Below, one piece after another: positions 61,794 through 64,000 of a DNA stretch of 64,000 nucleotides (positions are counted from its first letter, which is position 1; every line of letters starts with the position of its first letter). Origin of the DNA: CAYZJV01 sp049310885. GTDB lineage: Bacteria > Spirochaetota > Spirochaetia > Sphaerochaetales > Sphaerochaetaceae. The notes under the pieces were generated by a model. The model made no database searches, was not told the origin of the DNA, and saw nothing but the letters and a program-made list of their open reading frames with translations. Made by a program: the position numbers and the translations under genes. Where the stretch lies: the NCBI RefSeq assembly GCF_049310885.1, contig NZ_JBMDYO010000002.1, positions 434,001 to 498,000 on the forward strand. Direction: 5' to 3'.

Positions 61794-62687
61794 ATGACGG
61801 ACATTAATCAATGCATAAGCCCGAAATTCAAACCTCTTGGGGATATTGAGCTGACTCAAGATGAGCAAGTGGAACAACTGGAAAATTCCAGGAACTGGAA
61901 GAATCTGGATAGAATCGAACTGACACTGGAAGAACTCAATTTGCTGATTGATAACCTTTCATCAATGTCATACTCAGGTCCTGATCTGTTGAAGAATCCT
62001 GCGTTGCCGGAATTCTCCTTAGTGATATGTGTATCACGTCTACCACTTGCTTTGCGCAACGTCGTTTCTTTCAGGAAAACTGTGATTCGCCAAAAGGAAT
62101 TTATCCAAAGCAAAGAAGGTCTTAACATCTCCTCAATACCGATATTGGATGCATTCTTCTATCCGGATCATCAGGGAAAAGTACCAGATGCAACTTTTTC
62201 GATTGGATGCTCAGTGCTTGAATTGGACGGCAATGTCTCTGAAATCAACTATTCGTCAGTACTGGTTAAGCCGTACCCGAATTATGAGATGATGACTGAT
62301 GAAGAAATGACACTTGATATGCACGAACGCGCCTGGAAATCAAAACTCCTATACCTTGCAATCCAATGCGCTCTCATCAATCGCCCAACCGTGTTCTCCA
62401 TTTCTACGGATAACGTTGTAGTCAAGATACCAAGAAAACATAGTGGCAAGAGCAGGAGAAAGATAAAAGCAATCAAGGTATTGCGTATCAACCCGAAGCA
62501 TCTTTCCTCCGAGTCCCAGGAACCAAAGAAAATCGGTTGCCCTTGCTGGGGAGTCATGGGCTATTACCGGACGACAAAGTCAAACAAGCAAGTTTGGGTC
62601 AAGCCACACCTCAAGGGAAAGCATCGAGACAACCCGAACACATACCAAGCCAAGCAGTACGTAATTCAAGCAGGAGACATGCAATGA
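61794..62687 (+). CDS. Unrecognised phage protein, possible moron
   Basis: 297 residues, less GC-rich than its neighbours. It is soluble with many charged residues, and its C-terminus contains CPCWGVMGYYRTTKSNKQVW and VKPHLKGKH, a form seen in many phage hypothetical proteins (W-G-V-x-G-Y-x-R... WVKPxxKG). The middle is not recognised. Its stop overlaps the ATG of the primase/helicase gene. Lower GC and lack of family suggest a moron inserted within the replication module. Confidence 0.65.
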   Translation: MTDINQCISPKFKPLGDIELTQDEQVEQLENSRNWKNLDRIELTLEELNLLIDNLSSMSYSGPDLLKNPALPEFSLVICVSRLPLALRNVVSFRKTVIRQKEFIQSKEGLNISSIPILDAFFYPDHQGKVPDATFSIGCSVLELDGNVSEINYSSVLVKPYPNYEMMTDEEMTLDMHERAWKSKLLYLAIQCALINRPTVFSISTDNVVVKIPRKHSGKSRRKIKAIKVLRINPKHLSSESQEPKKIGCPCWGVMGYYRTTKSNKQVWVKPHLKGKHRDNPNTYQAKQYVIQAGDMQ

Positions 62688-64000
62688 ACACACAGTCCAT
62701 CAAGGTCGCGCTCTGCAACCGCAAGACCGACCGCAAGTACAAGAACCGTGAGATGTCCTGGCAAGAGCTCAAGGAACGCAATGCTAGGCCCATACGCACC
62801 TCCGAGACCATCAAAGAGTATCCCAAGCTCTCTCGTAGCCTGCGCGACCAGCTGAAGGACCAGGGAGGCTTCGTCGGTGGCTGGCTGAAAGAGGGCCTGC
62901 GTAAGAACGGCCACGTGATCTGTAGAACGGTAGGGTCCCTTGATGCCGACCATATCGAAAGCGATGATGACTTCCCCTCCAAGGTGCAAACAGCCTTGGA
63001 AGGCGTCTCGTATTTCCTCTACAGCACCCACAGCCACACCGCAGAGAACCCCCGCTACCGCGTGGTGATCCACTTTTCTAGAGAGGTAAGTGAGGACGAG
63101 TACCCTGCAGTCATGCGCATGGTGGCCAAGCAGATCGGTATGGACTTCTTCGACGACTCTACCTACCAGGCCAACCGCATGATGTACTGGGCGAGCTGTC
63201 CGTCAGACGCCGAGTTTGTGTTCGAGGATCAAAACGGAGAGGCACTGGATCCTGATCGCTACTTGGGCATGTACCACGATTGGCGTGATACCTCCCAATG
63301 GCCGGTCAGTTCGCGCCAGTCCGAGGTGATCCGAAGCTCGATGGTAAGCCAAAGCGACCCGCTGGCCAAGGATGGCCTGGTGGGAGCGTTCTGCCGCGCC
63401 TATCATCCGATCGACGAGGCTATCGAGGCATACCTCTCCGATGTATACATGCCATCTGCCCAGGATGGTAGATATGACTACATCCCTGCCGACTCGAGTG
63501 CCGGAGTGGTGATCTACAACGGCAAGTTCGCCTACTCCCACCATGCCAGCGATCCCGCGTGCGACAAAACGCTCAACGCCTTCGATCTGGTGCGGATCCA
63601 CCGATTCGGCGACGACGATCCGACCAAGTCCTTCAACGCCATGGCAGCTCTGGCCAGCAAGGATGAGCGCGTGAAGCAGGTAATCACCCATGAGCGCCGT
63701 GCACAAGCACATGCCGATTTCGCAGCTGACGATGGCTGGGAAAAACAACTACGCTACATGTCACGAAGCAGCCAACTGGAGAATAGCGTGTGGAATCTGA
63801 ACCTGATCCTCAACAACGATCCGGATCTTGCGGGTTTCGGTTTCAATGACCTGGCGGGACGCATCCAAGTCACATCCAAGCTGCCCTGGGATCGGCCGGT
63901 AGGAAACAGCTTCTGGCGCGATGCCGATACGGCACAGCTAAAGTCCCTCATCGATATCCGTTATGGGTGCTTCTCGAGTCGCAACCACGATGTATCGTTC
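62684..64000 (+). CDS. Phage primase/helicase-like protein (VapE type), truncated by window edge
   Basis: At least 439 residues, open to the last base. The N-terminal half has TVGSLDADHIESDDDF and STHSHTAENPRYRVVI, an archaeo-eukaryotic primase-like pattern with the D-x-D and the conserved H. The visible C-terminal part begins a helicase region typical of virulence-associated E proteins; the ATPase motifs are beyond the window. The ATG overlaps the previous stop in an ATGA. It is the replication helicase or primase partner to the polymerase. Confidence 0.8.
   Translation, partial: MNTQSIKVALCNRKTDRKYKNREMSWQELKERNARPIRTSETIKEYPKLSRSLRDQLKDQGGFVGGWLKEGLRKNGHVICRTVGSLDADHIESDDDFPSKVQTALEGVSYFLYSTHSHTAENPRYRVVIHFSREVSEDEYPAVMRMVAKQIGMDFFDDSTYQANRMMYWASCPSDAEFVFEDQNGEALDPDRYLGMYHDWRDTSQWPVSSRQSEVIRSSMVSQSDPLAKDGLVGAFCRAYHPIDEAIEAYLSDVYMPSAQDGRYDYIPADSSAGVVIYNGKFAYSHHASDPACDKTLNAFDLVRIHRFGDDDPTKSFNAMAALASKDERVKQVITHERRAQAHADFAADDGWEKQLRYMSRSSQLENSVWNLNLILNNDPDLAGFGFNDLAGRIQVTSKLPWDRPVGNSFWRDADTAQLKSLIDIRYGCFSSRNHDVSF

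Noticed and set aside
1..64000. CRISPR arrays, tRNA and rRNA genes
   Set aside because: No regularly spaced repeats or tRNA/rRNA signatures were noticed; a tRNAscan-SE or barrnap run would be decisive.

Overview
The window looks like a chromosomal segment of a host-associated or anaerobic spirochaete, most likely of the Sphaerochaeta group. This rests on overall gene content: a long KamA-type radical-SAM protein like those of treponemes, rich carbohydrate ABC and araBA genes, typical spirochaetal signal peptides and lipobox, and selenium-metabolism genes. The taxonomy is an inference.

Region 1 (1-9.3 kb) holds the end of a selenium-associated yedF-DUF3343 pair, then a disaccharide-utilisation locus. 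A LacI-type regulator (+) faces a minus-strand operon of solute-binding protein, two MalF/MalG-type permeases, a GH65 disaccharide phosphorylase fused to beta-phosphoglucomutase, and a GH4 alpha-glycosidase. A LacI-type operator lies on the predicted operon promoter. No transport ATPase is present, so the system probably borrows one encoded elsewhere.

Region 2 (9.4-18.5 kb) holds a macrodomain protein, then a minus-strand group: KamA-like radical SAM, sn-glycerol-1-phosphate dehydrogenase, HAD phosphatase and a KDPG-aldolase-like protein lacking both catalytic residues. After these come a PPC-domain protein, an AEC transporter, a GNAT enzyme and an ArsR-type regulator with a structured 5' leader. 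Region 3 (18.7-34.9 kb) holds a lipoprotein preceded by a 24-bp perfect palindrome, araBA, a ferritin-like protein, an iron alcohol dehydrogenase and a FemAB transferase. It ends with an envelope operon of RND exporter, LolA-like protein, outer-membrane barrel, DUF2147 and a small membrane protein.

Region 4 (35-50 kb) is an accessory, defence-rich island. It has an AT-rich UvrD-type helicase with C-terminal zinc ribbons, IS remnants and 58-bp direct repeats around the helicase, a GIY-YIG/DUF4357 protein, and a complete type I restriction-modification operon (hsdM-hsdS-hsdR). It also has an XRE-ImmA pair, a zinc-ribbon protein and a sigma-like factor typical of integrative elements. The housekeeping lipB-lipA pair follows.

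Region 5 (52-64 kb) is prophage or phage-derived. It contains a decayed polymerase fragment, a PAS-GGDEF diguanylate cyclase and an apparently intact IS66 element with an 8-bp target duplication. It also contains a replication module of DNA polymerase, DUF2815, DUF2800, and a primase/helicase-like protein running off the window. The polymerase carries a 138-residue mini-intein in its O-helix, the most striking single feature. No tRNA, rRNA or CRISPR array was seen.
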